Positions 1 through 9,175 are shown, numbered from the stretch's first letter. The stretch: 64,000 nt of DNA from Leucobacter weissii (GCF_017565745.1 NZ_JAGDYM010000005.1:248001-312000); one strand, 5' to 3'. Numbers and translations: made by a program. Notes: a model not told the origin generated them from the letters alone.

Positions 1-148
1 CGTCGCCCCTCAGGACGTCGCGGAGGCGGTTGCCTTTCTCGCCTCGGATGCGGCCCGGCAGATCAATGGGCACGTCATACCCGTGGATGGCGGACTCGTC
101 GCGGCCTCACCGGTGACGCCCGACTACAGAGATGCCATGGGGCTGTGA
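1..148 (+). CDS. Short-chain dehydrogenase/reductase, C-terminal end (partial)
   Basis: Only the last ~48 codons lie in the window; the frame begins at base 2 and ends at TGA 146-148. The peptide has the SDR C-terminal signature: a 'VAFLASDAA' helix, then 'INGHVIPVDGG', the glycine-rich end of the last beta strand, which normally closes the NAD(P)(H) pocket. Family membership is clear; substrate is not. It lies 75 bp before a second SDR on the same strand, so the two are probably cotranscribed and belong to the catabolic cluster that follows. The N-terminal cofactor site and catalytic residues lie outside the window. Confidence 0.85.
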   Translation, partial: VAPQDVAEAVAFLASDAARQINGHVIPVDGGLVAASPVTPDYRDAMGL

Positions 149-223
149 CGAGGCAGCTCCGGATTCTCCTGAACCGGGGAGGCGTGAGCGTGGTGGTAGA
201 AGCGATGGAACGAAGGAGGAATC

Positions 224-973
224 GTGGAGTGTGGGGATCGTGTAGCTCTGGTTACCGGCGCGGGAGGAGGGATCGGCGCGGCGACCGCCCGCGCGTTGGC
301 GCGTGAGGGAGCTCGGGTGGTGCTCGCGGACTTCGACGCGCGGGCTGGAACGACCGTTGCCGAGGAGATCATTGCAGCAGGAGGAGCCGCAGTCTTCCGC
401 AGGGTCGACGTGACTTCGGAAGAGGAGGTGGATGCGCTCGTCGGATTCGCGGTCGAAGAGTTCGGCCGACTCGACCTGGCCCATAACAATGCCGGAGTCC
501 TGCACCCTGCGCAGGCCTTCGAGGAGCTTCCGATGCAACAGTGGGACCGTTCGATGAACGTCAACGCTCGCGCCGTGGCTCTCTGCGTGAGGGCGGAGGC
601 GCGCCATATGCTCGCCCACGGAGGCGGAGCCATCGTCAATACCGCATCCGGGGCCGGTCTGGGCGCCGCTCCCGACTTGTCCGCCTATGTGGCCAGCAAG
701 CATGCTGTGGTGGGTCTGACACGCAGTGCCGCGGTCGAGTATGCGCGCCGGGGGATCCGCGTCAATGCGGTCGCGCCGGGGACCGTAGATACCGGCATGG
801 TCGCGGGGATGAGTCCTCAGCAGCGTGACGAGTTGAACGCGCTCATGCCGCTCGGGCGCATGGCTCGGCCGGAGGAGGTCGCAGAGGTGGTCGTATTCCT
901 GCTCTCGGAGCGGGCCAGCTATGTCAACGGCGCGATCGTCGCGGTCGACGGAGGAGCGAGCGCCCACGCGTGA
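224..973 (+). CDS. Short-chain dehydrogenase/reductase (SDR), 249 aa
   Basis: A classical SDR of normal length that should oxidise or reduce a hydroxyl/keto group with NAD(P). Visible motifs are TGAGGGIG (residues 11-18, cofactor loop), Asp36 at the end of beta-2 (favouring NAD over NADP), NNAG (88-91), catalytic Ser142, the Tyr155-x3-Lys159 pair ('YVASK') and a C-terminal 'YVNGAIVAVDGG'. The GTG start at 224 is chosen because a strong AAGGAGGA ribosome site lies at 213-220. It follows another SDR and precedes an operator-controlled ABC importer, so it likely oxidises an alcohol in the same catabolic pathway. The substrate is unknown. Confidence 0.9.
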   Translation: MECGDRVALVTGAGGGIGAATARALAREGARVVLADFDARAGTTVAEEIIAAGGAAVFRRVDVTSEEEVDALVGFAVEEFGRLDLAHNNAGVLHPAQAFEELPMQQWDRSMNVNARAVALCVRAEARHMLAHGGGAIVNTASGAGLGAAPDLSAYVASKHAVVGLTRSAAVEYARRGIRVNAVAPGTVDTGMVAGMSPQQRDELNALMPLGRMARPEEVAEVVVFLLSERASYVNGAIVAVDGGASAHA

Positions 974-1042
974 GCCGTTTGCGGATCGTGAGCCGAGCGA
1001 GCGAGCTGGGCCGCACTGCGCGGAGATCATAACATCTCTATA

Positions 1043-1064
1043 TCAACCAAACATACGTTTGACA
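1043..1064. promoter_or_regulatory. TetR-type operator, site 1, overlapping a -35 box
   Basis: An AT-rich island in GC-rich DNA holds the inverted repeat CAAACATACGTTTG (1048-1061, 12 of 14 positions symmetric), flanked by TCAAC/GACA. Read on the minus strand it matches the site before 20447 closely (TCAAAC-N2-ATG-N-TTGGTT). A perfect TTGACA (1059-1064) overlaps its right end and GACAAT (1083-1088) lies 18 bp further on. A bound repressor would therefore block the -35 of the transporter promoter. Assignment to the TetR at 13386-14036 is inference from repeated sites. Confidence 0.7.
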
Positions 1065-1189
1065 AAGAGTCGGATTCTGCGCGACAATCATTCTGACCCC
1101 GCATCGAGGACGGGCGGGGCGGTCTTGGCGTGCAGAGTGGCACAACGATGTGTTGATCACCTGCGTGCCGAACGTTGAGAGGATCAGAA

Positions 1190-2323
1190 ATGAAGAGAAG
1201 GACTTCCAGGCTCGTCTCGAGCGCGGCGATCGCGGCGCTCGCGTGCGGTGTCGCCGGTTGTGCTCCGACGGCCGAGCAGTCGGACGGGGGCGCGCCCGAC
1301 GGAGGGAGCGCGGTTGCGGACGAAGCGGTTCAGTACGGCAACGGACAGGAGGTGATCGATTCCTACGACATCACGGAGCTGTGCGGCGAGGAGGAGATCA
1401 CGCTTGCGTTTCCGGTGGGCATCGCGAATCCCTGGATGAAAGCCGTGCACATGCTCATGCAGCAGGAGGCGGAGAAGTGCGACAACATCGGCGTCATCGA
1501 GATGATCGACGCGCAGGTGGATCAGCAGAAGGCAGTGTCGGACGTCAACTCTCTCGTCGCCCAGGGCGTGGATGGTATCGTCACGCTCCCCATCTTCGGG
1601 GAGGCGCAAGTGCCGTCCTTCCGCGCCGCAATGGACGCGGACGTGCCGGTGGTGACCTTCGTCGCCGATTCCGGTGGGGTCGTCGGTCAAGACGTTGCCG
1701 CTCACGTCTCGCAGGACTACGTGTCCTACGCGGCGGGCTGGGCTGACTGGCTCGGTGAGCACCTCGAAGAGGGAACGGTGGTCTTCCTGGGCAACGCGCC
1801 GGGCCAGCCTTCCAGCGTGGCGGCCTTCGAAGCGTTCGAGGAGACCATCGCCGAGTATCCCGGAATCACGCTCGTGGAGGACGAGTACCAGGTCACCAAC
1901 AACTCCGCGGTGGAGAAGAAGCGCGTCATGACGGGGCTTCTGGCGAAGCACGGTCGGATCGACGCCGTCGTCACCGATGCCGGGGCCTATGACCTGGCCG
2001 TGCTCGAGGCCTATGAAGAGGCCGACTTGGAACTGCCATATCTGGCCAATGCGAACACCACAAACGGCGTCGGGTGCGCCTGGCAGGAGCAGAAGTTCCC
2101 CCTCTTCTCCTGGGACGGATCTCAGACCCACGGGGTCGTGGCGCTGCGCCACCTGGTCTCGGCCGTGACCGGATCTCCCACCACCGAGCCGGTCATCGTC
2201 AAGCCCTTCGTGGCCATCGATACCTTCGCCGACAAAGCACCCAGGTGCGAGTCGGACATGTCGCCGGATGTGGATTGGTCGGTGCCGCTCAGCGATGAAG
2301 ATCTGAAGACGGTGCACGGCTGA
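1190..2323 (+). CDS. Ribose-family ABC transporter substrate-binding lipoprotein, 377 aa
   Basis: This is the extracytoplasmic receptor of an ABC importer. The N-terminus has a basic start, a hydrophobic stretch and lipobox VAGC with Cys24 as the lipidated residue. The mature part has the type I periplasmic-binding fold of the Peripla_BP_4 (ribose/autoinducer-2) family, for example 'QQKAVSDVNSLVAQGVDG'. I start at ATG 1190 (GAGAGGA ribosome site at 1177-1183) rather than at in-frame ATG 1175. The ATPase-permease fusion begins 3 bp downstream and a second permease follows, giving a full importer. It resembles the lipoprotein at 60635 over its length (shared 'CDNI', 'QKA.SD.NSLV.QGVD'). The surrounding genes are acyl-CoA catabolism, so the ligand is probably not a sugar; that is inference. 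Confidence 0.85.
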   Translation: MKRRTSRLVSSAAIAALACGVAGCAPTAEQSDGGAPDGGSAVADEAVQYGNGQEVIDSYDITELCGEEEITLAFPVGIANPWMKAVHMLMQQEAEKCDNIGVIEMIDAQVDQQKAVSDVNSLVAQGVDGIVTLPIFGEAQVPSFRAAMDADVPVVTFVADSGGVVGQDVAAHVSQDYVSYAAGWADWLGEHLEEGTVVFLGNAPGQPSSVAAFEAFEETIAEYPGITLVEDEYQVTNNSAVEKKRVMTGLLAKHGRIDAVVTDAGAYDLAVLEAYEEADLELPYLANANTTNGVGCAWQEQKFPLFSWDGSQTHGVVALRHLVSAVTGSPTTEPVIVKPFVAIDTFADKAPRCESDMSPDVDWSVPLSDEDLKTVHG

Positions 2324-2326
2324 TCC

Positions 2327-4843
2327 ATGGTCGCGGTAGAGACTCTCAGCACATCGGCCCGGGGTGGTGCCACGGCTCTCGGTATGAGCGGCGTCACGCG
2401 CCTCTTCCCTGGGGTCCGCGCACTCGACTCCGTGCATCTCGCAGTGGATTACGGAGAGGTGCACGGTGTCCTCGGTGAGAACGGAGCCGGAAAATCCACG
2501 CTCATGGCGATCGCGTCGGGCGCTCTCGAAGCCAACGAGGGAACCGTGACGCTCGATGGCCAGGTGCTGTCCGGTGCGAACCCGGATCGGGCGAGACAAC
2601 TCGGTCTGGCGATCGTGAGACAGGAGCCGGCGCTGCTCCCCGACCTCACCGTTGCGGAGAATCTCTATCTCGGAGTGAGCCCGGACAAGCGGCCGGGCTC
2701 ACTCCGCTTGGAAGAATGGGCGACGGAGCAACTGAGGCTCTGGAGCCCCGATGTGCCGGTTCGGGCCACTGATCGGGTGGAGCAGTTGCCGCCGCAGCAC
2801 CGGTTCATTGTGGAAATCTGCCGTGCACTGAGTCAAGACCCCAAGATCCTGGTGTTCGACGAGCCGACCGAGCACCTGCTGAAGGACGAAGTGGAGATCC
2901 TCTTCGACCACATCCGAGATCAGGTGGCCCGGGGCAAGGCCGTGGTCTACATCTCGCACCGGATCGGCGAGGTCAAGCAGATCACCGATCGGATGACGAT
3001 TCTTCGCAACGGGCGTACCGTCGGGACCTACGACACCAACGATCTCAGCGAGGATCAGATCGTCAGCCACATCATCGGCCGTGATCTCGACGTGTACTTC
3101 CCGGAGCGCGGCCTCGTGCATACCGAGGGGGAACCGGTCGAGCTCCACGGGTTCACCGCCCGGGGACTCGCTCCCCTCACCACACGCTTCGTTCCCGGGC
3201 AGATCGTGGGTCTTGCCGGGATCGAGGGGAACGGGCAACGGGAACTCCTTCGGGCGCTCGCGGGTATAGAACGTTCCGGCGGGACGCTCGCCATCGCGGG
3301 GCGACGCCTCTCCCGCTACCGTCACAGGTCTGCGGTGCGCAACGGTGTCGTGTATCTTCCCGGTGACCGTCACAACGAGGGCATTCTGAGCGGGTTGAGC
3401 GTACGGGAGAACATCAGTCTCCGGAACCTGCTCAGGCTCAGCAGTGCCGGCTGGGTCAGCGGCGCGCGAGAGCGGCGACTCGTCGCCGAGGTCCTCGAGG
3501 ACTACAACGTCAAGACGCCGTCACCGGACACGCTGATCGATTCCCTGTCCGGAGGCAATCAGCAGAAAGCGCTGATCGGCGGTGCGCTCAGCGGAGAGCC
3601 GCGGCTGTTCCTCGTCGACGAACCGACGCAGGGTGTCGATATCGGAGCACGCAGCGAGATATACCGGCTGATGCGAGCTGCCGCCGAACGAGGCGCGGTG
3701 GTGATCGTGCTCTCCTCCGATGCTGCTGAGCTGTCGGGCATCGCCGATCGGATTCTCGTCTTCTCCCGCGGCCAGGTCATCCGCGATATCGAAGGGGAGG
3801 AGGTCTCCGAACGGGCCATCACCTCGACGATCGTGACCACCGACTCCGAACGACTGCGCGGCGAGCAGGGGACACGAAGGTTTGTCAACTGGATGGCCGG
3901 CGACAGCGCGCCGGTCGCCGTTGTGGGGGGGTTGGTCGCGGTACTCGCGATCGTGGGCTTCGCGGCGAATCCCATGTTCCTCGGCGAACGAAATGTCGCC
4001 GGTGTCCTCACCCTTGCCGCAGTGCTCGCTCTTGTCGCCTTCGGGCAACTGCTGGTGCTCCTCACCGGTGGGATCGATCTTTCGACGGGCCCCCTCGTCG
4101 GCCTCGTCGTGATCGTCGCGTCATTCTATTTGATCGACGGTGCGACGCTGTTCCAACAGGGTGCGGGCTGGGTGCTGATGTTCCTTACCGCGCTTGGAAT
4201 CGGTGCGGTCAACTGGGTGCTCATCGATATCGTGAAGCTGAGTCCCATCATCGCGACGCTCGTGACCTACATGGGGGTGCAGGGTATCTCCCTCACGCTC
4301 CGCCCGAGTCCGGGCGGAGTGATCAGCGGGGCCGTGCTCGAGCCCATTCGCGCGATGCTGGGCCCGATACCAGCGAGTTTCCTCGTAGTGCTGGTGATCG
4401 GGCTGCTGCTCGGCTGGCTCTTGAAACGCAGCCGATGGGGAATCGTTCTCCGCGCTGTGGGATCGGATTCCGAAGCCGCGCGGGTGAATGCGCTCAATCC
4501 GCGCGCGGTTCGCCTGCTCGCCTACCTCGGGTCCAGTCTGTTCGCCGCATTCGCCGCGATCCTGTTCATGTCGCAGACCGCGATCGGAGACGGTCGATCC
4601 GGCATCACATTCACCCTGCTGAGCATCACGGCCGCCGTTGTCGGTGGTGCGAGCGTGTTCGGCGGACGGGGCTCGTTCGTCGGCGCACTGCTCGGCGCGG
4701 TGCTCGTCCAGGTGGTCAACGCCCTCACAGTGTTCATGCGGCTCACGCCGGACTGGCAGTACTACCTCGTCGGCGGGATGACGCTCGGCGCAGTGGCAAT
4801 GTACTCGATCGCGCGCAATCGTGCGGCCGCGAGAGTCGGATAG
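2327..4843 (+). CDS. Fused ABC transporter: two ATPase domains plus permease (RbsA-RbsC type), 838 aa
   Basis: One chain joins what are normally two proteins. NBD1 (about 15-255) has Walker A GENGAGKST (50-58) but no usable signature: 'LPPQH' (154-158) replaces LSxGQ, followed by 'FDEPTEHL' (177-184). NBD2 (about 265-505) has the degenerate RbsA-type Walker A ('GLAGIEGNGQ', 296-305), a canonical LSGGN (407-411) and Walker B LVDEP (429-433). From about 527 to the end is a hydrophobic permease domain with 'LTGGIDLSTG', typical of RbsC/BPD_transp_2. ATP should therefore be hydrolysed only at the NBD1 Walker A/NBD2 signature site. No frameshift or stop separates the parts, so it is a true fusion in this assembly. 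It works with the lipoprotein before it and the permease after it. Confidence 0.88.
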   Translation: MVAVETLSTSARGGATALGMSGVTRLFPGVRALDSVHLAVDYGEVHGVLGENGAGKSTLMAIASGALEANEGTVTLDGQVLSGANPDRARQLGLAIVRQEPALLPDLTVAENLYLGVSPDKRPGSLRLEEWATEQLRLWSPDVPVRATDRVEQLPPQHRFIVEICRALSQDPKILVFDEPTEHLLKDEVEILFDHIRDQVARGKAVVYISHRIGEVKQITDRMTILRNGRTVGTYDTNDLSEDQIVSHIIGRDLDVYFPERGLVHTEGEPVELHGFTARGLAPLTTRFVPGQIVGLAGIEGNGQRELLRALAGIERSGGTLAIAGRRLSRYRHRSAVRNGVVYLPGDRHNEGILSGLSVRENISLRNLLRLSSAGWVSGARERRLVAEVLEDYNVKTPSPDTLIDSLSGGNQQKALIGGALSGEPRLFLVDEPTQGVDIGARSEIYRLMRAAAERGAVVIVLSSDAAELSGIADRILVFSRGQVIRDIEGEEVSERAITSTIVTTDSERLRGEQGTRRFVNWMAGDSAPVAVVGGLVAVLAIVGFAANPMFLGERNVAGVLTLAAVLALVAFGQLLVLLTGGIDLSTGPLVGLVVIVASFYLIDGATLFQQGAGWVLMFLTALGIGAVNWVLIDIVKLSPIIATLVTYMGVQGISLTLRPSPGGVISGAVLEPIRAMLGPIPASFLVVLVIGLLLGWLLKRSRWGIVLRAVGSDSEAARVNALNPRAVRLLAYLGSSLFAAFAAILFMSQTAIGDGRSGITFTLLSITAAVVGGASVFGGRGSFVGALLGAVLVQVVNALTVFMRLTPDWQYYLVGGMTLGAVAMYSIARNRAAARVG

Positions 4844-4859
4844 TCGAGAGGTGACCCGT

Positions 4860-5888
4860 ATGGAACCCACTACCCGAACGGTGAGCATCGTCTCCAAGCC
4901 GTACCGCCCCGATTCCGCGGCGGCACGACTGCTCTCGCGTCTCTTCAGGTACCAGGCGACACCGGTGGTGATCGGCGCGATCCTTCTCGCCCTGGTCGCC
5001 GCGCTGTTCGTGCCCAAGACCTTCACCCCGGCTTCTCTCACGGCGATTCTCGTTCCCGCCGGGATCACCGGCGTCGCCGCGATCGGGCAGACCCTCGTCA
5101 TCCAGCAGAAGGGCATCGATCTCTCGGTCGGAGGGGTCATGACCCTGGCGGCCGTGACGAGCGGGATGCTCGCGGCCGCCGGGACCGGCATGCCGGTGGT
5201 TCTGCTCGTGGTCGCGGCTCTCTCCGTGGGCGCGGGATTGCTCAACGGTCTTCTCGTGACCAGGGTGCACATCACCCCTCTGCTCGCTACGCTCGCCTCC
5301 AACTCGCTCATCATCGGCGTCGTCTGGACGGTATCTAACGGCCAGGCGAACCTCGCGCCGGACGGTCTTCGGCAGATCGCCTCCGGATCCTTCCTCGGCT
5401 TCCCCATGATCGCCTGGATCGCGGTACTGCTCGCCGTCACCGTGGCGACGGTGGTGAGCAGAACGCTGTTCGGGCGTCGTTTCACTGCTGCGGGGTCGAG
5501 TCCGGCGGCCGCGCTCGCGGGCGGTGTGAACGTCGGGGGATACATCCTGTCCAGCTACGTGCTCGCCGGGGTGTTCGGCGGGCTCGCCGGTCTGCTCCTC
5601 GCGGGTTACGCAGGGCAGACGAACTACGACCTCGGTGTGAATTACATGCTGCCCGTCATCGCCGCCGTCGTCATCGGCGGCGCGTCCCTCTCCGGTGGCA
5701 AGGGGAGCGTGATCGCCACGCTGATCGGTTGCCTCATCCTTTCGCTCGTCGTGCAAATGGTGCTCACTCTGGGCGCACCGGCGTCGACCCAGTTGCTCGT
5801 GCAGAGCGTCGTGCTCGCGCTCGCCGCCGGCATCCGTCTCTTCCCCTGGTCACGACTCTCGTTCTGGCGGCGATGGGGGCGCTCCTGA
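4860..5888 (+). CDS. Ribose-family ABC transporter permease, 342 aa
   Basis: The second membrane subunit of the importer, with about eight to ten hydrophobic helices and the BPD_transp_2 signature 'QKGIDLSVGGVMTLAAV'. A glycine-rich stretch near the C-terminus ('VVIGGASLSGGKGSV') is the usual coupling region. ATG 4860 is preferred because GAGAGG (4846-4851) lies 8 bp upstream; GTG 4851 is in frame but overlaps that site. The transporter thus has two different permease domains, one fused to the ATPase and one free, which suits a heterodimeric channel. It starts 16 bp after the fusion gene and is clearly in the same operon. Confidence 0.85.
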   Translation: MEPTTRTVSIVSKPYRPDSAAARLLSRLFRYQATPVVIGAILLALVAALFVPKTFTPASLTAILVPAGITGVAAIGQTLVIQQKGIDLSVGGVMTLAAVTSGMLAAAGTGMPVVLLVVAALSVGAGLLNGLLVTRVHITPLLATLASNSLIIGVVWTVSNGQANLAPDGLRQIASGSFLGFPMIAWIAVLLAVTVATVVSRTLFGRRFTAAGSSPAAALAGGVNVGGYILSSYVLAGVFGGLAGLLLAGYAGQTNYDLGVNYMLPVIAAVVIGGASLSGGKGSVIATLIGCLILSLVVQMVLTLGAPASTQLLVQSVVLALAAGIRLFPWSRLSFWRRWGRS

Positions 5889-5940
5889 CTCCTCCCGTCG
5901 CCCTCTGGACCCCCGCCCGATTGACAGAAAGCACACGATT

Positions 5941-7086
5941 ATGAGCGAATCCTCGAACACCACCTCGGAACCTGAGACGATAGAGGCTTTCGCCCGACGT
6001 GCTGACGCCTGGCTCCAGGAAGCGGTCCCCGCCGTCTGGCGTGAGAATCGTGGTGCGCTCAGCGGGACGGAGTCCGATGCGATACGCCGAGAGTGGGATC
6101 GGCAGCTCTGGCGCGGCGGGTTCGCAGGGATCCCATTCCCGAGAGAATTCGGCGGCCAAGGCCTCGGGCTCGCGGAGGACGTCGTCTTCCATATTCTCGC
6201 GGCGAAGGCTCAGGCGCCGGACGGTTTCTCACGGGTCGGTAAGACCCTCGTCGCGCCGATGCTCGTGCGCAGCGGCAGCGAAGTTCAGCGCGAGCGCTAC
6301 CTCCCGCCGTTGCTCAGAGGTGAGGAGGTCTGGTGCCAGGGATTCTCGGAACCCGACGCCGGTTCCGACCTTGCGGGTGTCCGGACCCGTGCCCGGCGCG
6401 TCAAGGACGGATATCGGCTCACCGGCCGCAAGACCTGGACCACCTTTGCCCAGCATGCGGACTTCATCTTCGTGCTCGCCGTGACCGACCCGGCAGCACC
6501 CCGATACCGCAACCTCTCGATGTTCCTCGTCGATATGCGCGCTGAGGGTGTGGTCGTCGAGGATATCCGACAGATCTCCGGAGTCGCGCATTTCGCGGAA
6601 ACCCAGTTCGAGGGAGCATTCGTCCCGGAGTCCGATCGGGTCGGAGGCGAGGGCGACGGCTGGAGAATCGCGATGGAACTCCTTTCAGATGAACGAGGAG
6701 GATCCGAGACGGCCGCTCGCTACGTCGAGATCCGGTCCGACGTCGATCTGCTCTTGGAAAGCGTGGGGGATCGATCCGACCTTGCTCGTGAGCTCGAGGA
6801 GCTGGAGGTGCGCACGGAGGTTCTGCGCTGGCAGCTCGGCAAGGTCGTCGATCTCGATGATCGGGATCCCGGTGAGGAATACTGGCGCGCGGTCTCGACG
6901 CTCAAGGTGCAGTGGAGCGAACTCTGGCAGGACGTCACCCGTTTCGGCGTCGAACATGGGCTGCCCGATCATCGAGACCATTGGCGCTACCAGTATCTGG
7001 AGTCGAGGGCGGTGTCGATCTTCTCCGGTACCAACGAGATCCAGCGAAACATCATCTCCGAACGAATCCTGGGGTTGCCGCGATGA
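5941..7086 (+). CDS. Acyl-CoA dehydrogenase, full-length subunit, 381 aa
   Basis: A flavoprotein that should introduce a 2,3-double bond into an acyl-CoA and pass electrons to ETF. The ACAD signature 'WCQGFSEPDAGSDLA' (131-145) and the C-terminal 'FSGTNEIQRNIISERILGL' are both present. The residue aligned with the catalytic Glu of medium-chain dehydrogenase (YEGTAQ) is Gly here (FSGTNE), so the base, if it acts alone, must come from another position as in isovaleryl- or long-chain-type enzymes. Its stop overlaps the next ACAD by ATGA. Adjacent unequal ACAD genes usually encode alpha2beta2 enzymes, as in the steroid FadE/ChsE pairs. ATG 5941 has only a weak ribosome site. Confidence 0.85.
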   Translation: MSESSNTTSEPETIEAFARRADAWLQEAVPAVWRENRGALSGTESDAIRREWDRQLWRGGFAGIPFPREFGGQGLGLAEDVVFHILAAKAQAPDGFSRVGKTLVAPMLVRSGSEVQRERYLPPLLRGEEVWCQGFSEPDAGSDLAGVRTRARRVKDGYRLTGRKTWTTFAQHADFIFVLAVTDPAAPRYRNLSMFLVDMRAEGVVVEDIRQISGVAHFAETQFEGAFVPESDRVGGEGDGWRIAMELLSDERGGSETAARYVEIRSDVDLLLESVGDRSDLARELEELEVRTEVLRWQLGKVVDLDDRDPGEEYWRAVSTLKVQWSELWQDVTRFGVEHGLPDHRDHWRYQYLESRAVSIFSGTNEIQRNIISERILGLPR

Positions 7087-7982
7087 GCGTACTGATGAAC
7101 ACACAAACCAGCGAGATCGGCGAGCTCGCGGCTGAGACACTCGCCGAGATATTGACGAAGGCGACCGAAGGTGTCAGCATCACCGCCTACGCGGAAGGGA
7201 GCCCGCTGCTCGAGTGGGGGGCTATCGGGGAGAGTGGTTGGGATCTCGTCGGCGTGGTGGAGGAGGGTGAGGGCGCGACTCTTCGCGACCTCACCGCTGT
7301 CGCCCAGGTGTGGGGAGCTCGGCTGGTCCCCTTACCTTTCATCGAGACGGTTCTCGCTAAAAGGCACTCCGAGGCGGCACGCGCAGTGGAGGGTCCAGTC
7401 ACCCTCGCTCTTCCGACGAGCACTGCCCCGTCGGGCACCGGCTATATCCCATTCGGTCGGGTCGAGGGCATCAGCCTCGCGCTCGACCTGGACCGGGGCG
7501 AAGGAGGCGTGACAGGCGTTCCCACCGTCGGTGTCGCGGAGCGACTCGACCTGGGCGCTCAGGGCAGTGAAGCCGCGGTGCTCTCACGTCTCTCAGAGAC
7601 TGCGGGTCTTGAGGTCGCGGTCGTCTACGCTGCTTCGGCCGTCGGCGCGGCTCGTCGTCTGCTCGATCTCGGAATCGATTTCGCGAAGGATCGTCAGCAG
7701 TTCGGTCGTCCGATCGGTTCGTTCCAGGCGGTCAAGCATCAACTCGCCGATGCGATGATGGCAGTGCAGGAGGCCGACACCGCGGTGATCAACGCCAGCC
7801 TCGTGCGGCCCGAAGCGCTACGCGCATCTCATTTCGCCGTCCGCCGCGCCGTGGACGTCGCCGAGATCGTCATGCAGGTGCACGGCGGACTCGGGTTCAC
7901 CTGGGAGATGGGTCTCCACTTCTATCTTCGTCATATGCTGAAGGCGCGTGAGATCATCGAGGGGATCCGGGATCATGGCTGA
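7083..7982 (+). CDS. Acyl-CoA dehydrogenase, short partner subunit, 299 aa
   Basis: The C-terminal half is recognisably ACAD ('FAKDRQQFGRPIGSFQAVKH' and 'HGGLGFTWEMGLHFYLRHM'), while the N-terminal third is short and lacks the SEPDAGSD flavin-contact motif. It is about 80 residues shorter than the full-length partner. The start ATG overlaps the upstream stop (ATGA); an alternative ATG lies 12 bp later. Such short forms pair with a full-length subunit in heterotetrameric dehydrogenases of steroid and side-chain degradation, each providing part of the FAD and substrate sites. Heteromer formation is inference from gene order and the missing motif. Confidence 0.8.
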   Translation: MSVLMNTQTSEIGELAAETLAEILTKATEGVSITAYAEGSPLLEWGAIGESGWDLVGVVEEGEGATLRDLTAVAQVWGARLVPLPFIETVLAKRHSEAARAVEGPVTLALPTSTAPSGTGYIPFGRVEGISLALDLDRGEGGVTGVPTVGVAERLDLGAQGSEAAVLSRLSETAGLEVAVVYAASAVGAARRLLDLGIDFAKDRQQFGRPIGSFQAVKHQLADAMMAVQEADTAVINASLVRPEALRASHFAVRRAVDVAEIVMQVHGGLGFTWEMGLHFYLRHMLKAREIIEGIRDHG

Positions 7983-9171
7983 GCCGGTCATCGTCGCCGT
8001 CGGCCGCTCGGCTATCGGGCGAGCGTTCAAGGGCTCCCTCATCGATGTCCGTGCAGATGATCTGCTGCTCCAAGTCACTCGCTCGGTCCTGGAACGGGTG
8101 CCCGAATTGGATCCGGCCCAGATCGATGAGGTGCTGCTGGGATGCTCCCTCGCGGCGGGTGAGCAGGGCGGAAACCTGGGCCGGGTTCTTCCGGTGATGC
8201 TCGGGTTCGACGAGGTGCCTGGCTGCACGGTGAACCGGTATTGTGCGTCGAGCATGCAGACGACCCGTATGGCCGAGCATGCGATCCGTGCGGGGGACGG
8301 GCAGGTCTACTTGTCCGTGGGACTCGAATCGGTGTCACGTGTGCGGCAGCCGGGGCCCGACCCGTTGCCCGAGGAGCGCAACAGGATGTTCCGCCCCCGC
8401 CCAGCCGCGGACGGTGAGTGGAGGGATCCACGCGACCTCGGTCTGGTCCCTGATGCCTTCGTCTCTATGGGAGAAACGGCTGAGAACGTCGCCTCCCGCT
8501 ACGGGGTCTCCCGTCTTGAGATGGATGAGTTCGCCCTGCGCAGTCAGGAACTGGCCGATGAACGCGCTCGCGCCGGATTCTGGGAGCGGGAGATCGTGCC
8601 CGTGACTCGGCCCGACGGATCCGTCGTCGCTGCGGACGACAGCCCGCGATCGGGTACGACCCTCGCAGGGCTGCAGGCTCTCGATCCGGTTTTCCGCGAC
8701 GGCGGGAGAGTAACGGCGGGGAACTGCTGCCCGTTGAACGATGGGGCTGCGGCTGTGCTGGTCATGAGTGATACGAAGGCCGATCAGCTCGGCCTCCGAC
8801 CGCTCGCGAGGATCCTCTCGACTGCAGTGTCGGCGCTCTCTCCTGAGCTCATGGGTGTCGGTCCGATCGAGGCCTCCCGGCGAGCGCTCGCGAAGGCGGG
8901 CTTGTCGGCCGGAGACATCGACCTGGTGGAGATCAACGAGGCGTTCGCCGCGCAGGTGATCCCCTCCTACCGTGGTCTCGACCTTCCCCTCGAGAAGGTC
9001 AATATCAACGGTGGGGCGATCGCGCTCGGACATCCGTTCGGCATGTCGGGCGCACGGATCACTTCGACGCTCGTGAACTCGCTCGACTGGCACGACAAGC
9101 GGATAGGCCTCCAGGCGATGTGCGTCGCAGGCGGGCAGGGGATGGCGATGGTAATCGAGCGATGCGAGTAA
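7975..9171 (+). CDS. Thiolase (acetyl-CoA acyltransferase), 398 aa
   Basis: It should cleave a 3-oxoacyl-CoA with CoA, the last step of beta-oxidation, or condense in reverse. The acylated cysteine is Cys90 in 'NRYCASSMQT'. The C-terminal half has 'GGAIALGHPFGMSGAR' (catalytic His) and 'CVAGGQGMAM' (second Cys). Length is normal for the degradative class. ATG 7975 overlaps the preceding ACAD by 8 bp; a longer frame to 7948 would run further into that gene. It closes the operon that began with the importer; the next operator lies 5 bp after its stop. Confidence 0.9.
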   Translation: MAEPVIVAVGRSAIGRAFKGSLIDVRADDLLLQVTRSVLERVPELDPAQIDEVLLGCSLAAGEQGGNLGRVLPVMLGFDEVPGCTVNRYCASSMQTTRMAEHAIRAGDGQVYLSVGLESVSRVRQPGPDPLPEERNRMFRPRPAADGEWRDPRDLGLVPDAFVSMGETAENVASRYGVSRLEMDEFALRSQELADERARAGFWEREIVPVTRPDGSVVAADDSPRSGTTLAGLQALDPVFRDGGRVTAGNCCPLNDGAAAVLVMSDTKADQLGLRPLARILSTAVSALSPELMGVGPIEASRRALAKAGLSAGDIDLVEINEAFAAQVIPSYRGLDLPLEKVNINGGAIALGHPFGMSGARITSTLVNSLDWHDKRIGLQAMCVAGGQGMAMVIERCE

Positions 9172-9175
9172 TATC

